Assembly (NCBI GenBank): GCA_028293265.1
Contig: JAQGPB010000052.1
Span: 1 to 5,163, forward strand
DNA from: Pedosphaera sp.
GTDB taxonomy: Bacteria > Verrucomicrobiota > Verrucomicrobiae > Limisphaerales > Pedosphaeraceae
Length of the DNA stretch: 5,163 bases
Direction: 5' to 3'
Of the stretch, positions 4,793 to 5,163 are shown piece after piece. The position numbers and the translations under genes are program-made. The notes under the pieces are model-generated. The model saw only the letters and a list, made by a program, of their open reading frames with translations. It was not told the origin of the DNA and did not search any database. Numbering within the stretch: the first letter of the stretch is position 1; the number at the start of each line of letters is the position of its first letter.

Positions 4793-5163
4793 ATGAAGAA
4801 ACTCAAAGCAATGCTGTTGGTGGCCGGGTGTTTGGCCGCCTTGGGACTGAGCACGGGCAAACTGCAGGCGCAGGGTCGCGGAAATTTCGATCCGGCGCAA
4901 TTTCGCCAGGACATGCTCGACCGTTATAAAGACCGCCTCGAAGTGAAGGACGACGGCGAATGGAAGCTGATCGAAGCCGCCCTCGGCAAAGTGTTTGATG
5001 CCCAACGGGATGTCATGTCCAGCCGCATGAATGGCATGATGCGCCGTAATCGCGGTGGCAATGGCGGCGGCGATGCCGGCGGCGCTGGTGCTGATACCGC
5101 AGCACAAAACAACCGCCCCCGCGGCGGTTTTGGCGGCACGCCTCCTCCCGAAGCCGATGATTT
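4793..5163 (+). CDS. Small exported charged, Gly/Asn/Met-rich protein, 3'-truncated
   Basis: The frame opens at ATG 4793, preceded in frame by TAA 4778-4780 with no other usual start codon between, and is still open at the window end (123 full codons). Residues 1-26 look like a Sec signal: MKKLK, a hydrophobic core (6-20) and a likely cut after LQA (24-26). VAGC (10-13) matches a lipobox by letter, but the cysteine lies too early and inside the hydrophobic core. Residues 31-86 are charged and probably helical (FDPAQFRQDMLDRYKDRLEV at 32-51, GEWKLIEAALGKVFDAQRDV at 55-74), followed by a Met/Arg patch (75-86) and a low-complexity Gly/Asn/Ala/Pro tail. The helical part is loosely reminiscent of Spy/CpxP-like periplasmic proteins, but no LTxxQ motif is clear. 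I recall similar small secreted proteins in Verrucomicrobiota without a known function. It lies directly downstream of the sigma-54 promoter, so expression is probably switched by an activator. Confidence 0.8.
   Translation, partial: MKKLKAMLLVAGCLAALGLSTGKLQAQGRGNFDPAQFRQDMLDRYKDRLEVKDDGEWKLIEAALGKVFDAQRDVMSSRMNGMMRRNRGGNGGGDAGGAGADTAAQNNRPRGGFGGTPPPEADD

Noticed and set aside
4820..4834. Lipobox VAGC in the small exported protein
   Set aside because: The cysteine would be residue 13, leaving too short a leader, and the hydrophobic stretch continues past it to a normal signal peptidase I site after LQA.
1..5163. CRISPR array, toxin-antitoxin, phage-defence or other named multi-gene system
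   Set aside because: There are no regularly spaced repeats and no nuclease, reverse transcriptase, transposase or helicase genes. The genes are convergent or divergent singles, not an accessory cassette.

Overview
The window looks like bacterial chromosomal DNA from a member of the Verrucomicrobiota, most likely a soil or freshwater relative of Pedosphaera/Limisphaerales. This rests on three things recognised from memory, not from a search: (i) a C-terminal strand-rich domain on a large secreted protein (core YNYNVQASTNLQDW, ending in RRYYR) of a kind very common in that phylum; (ii) intergenic repeats whose accidental translations (ECGGKRSAIPL, KRQRTAAVQD) resemble spurious hypothetical proteins in such genomes; (iii) a Tat-exported sugar isomerase-like protein of a kind common in Planctomycetes and Verrucomicrobia.

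Layout. 1-507 (+): the C-terminal two thirds of a TauE/SafE (YfcA-like) membrane permease, cut by the window edge. 508-793: a gap holding a hairpin repeat (553-589) and a second, larger imperfect inverted repeat (617-696). 794-1693 (+): a Tat-exported TIM-barrel protein of the sugar phosphate isomerase/epimerase (xylose isomerase-like) superfamily, with apparent changes at two usual metal-ligand positions. 1694-1994: a convergent gap with two inverted copies of a 31-nt hairpin element. 1995-4481 (-): an 828-residue secreted protein of unknown function. 4482-4792: a divergent gap with an excellent sigma-54 (-24/-12) promoter at 4694-4710, preceded by two dyad elements 32 bp apart. 4793-5163 (+): the start of a small exported, charged, then Gly/Asn/Met-rich protein, open at the window end.

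The genes do not form one operon: the isomerase-like gene and the large secreted gene converge, and the large secreted gene and the last gene diverge. The two strongest signals are non-coding. One is the sigma-54 control region of the last gene, whose geometry (dyads near -130 and -98, 32 bp apart) closely resembles NtrC-class enhancers. The other is a family of three hairpin repeats, each lying 3' of a gene, oriented with its short T-tract away from that gene, and showing a compensatory base-pair change between two copies. I see no CRISPR array, tRNA, rRNA, transposase or defence system.
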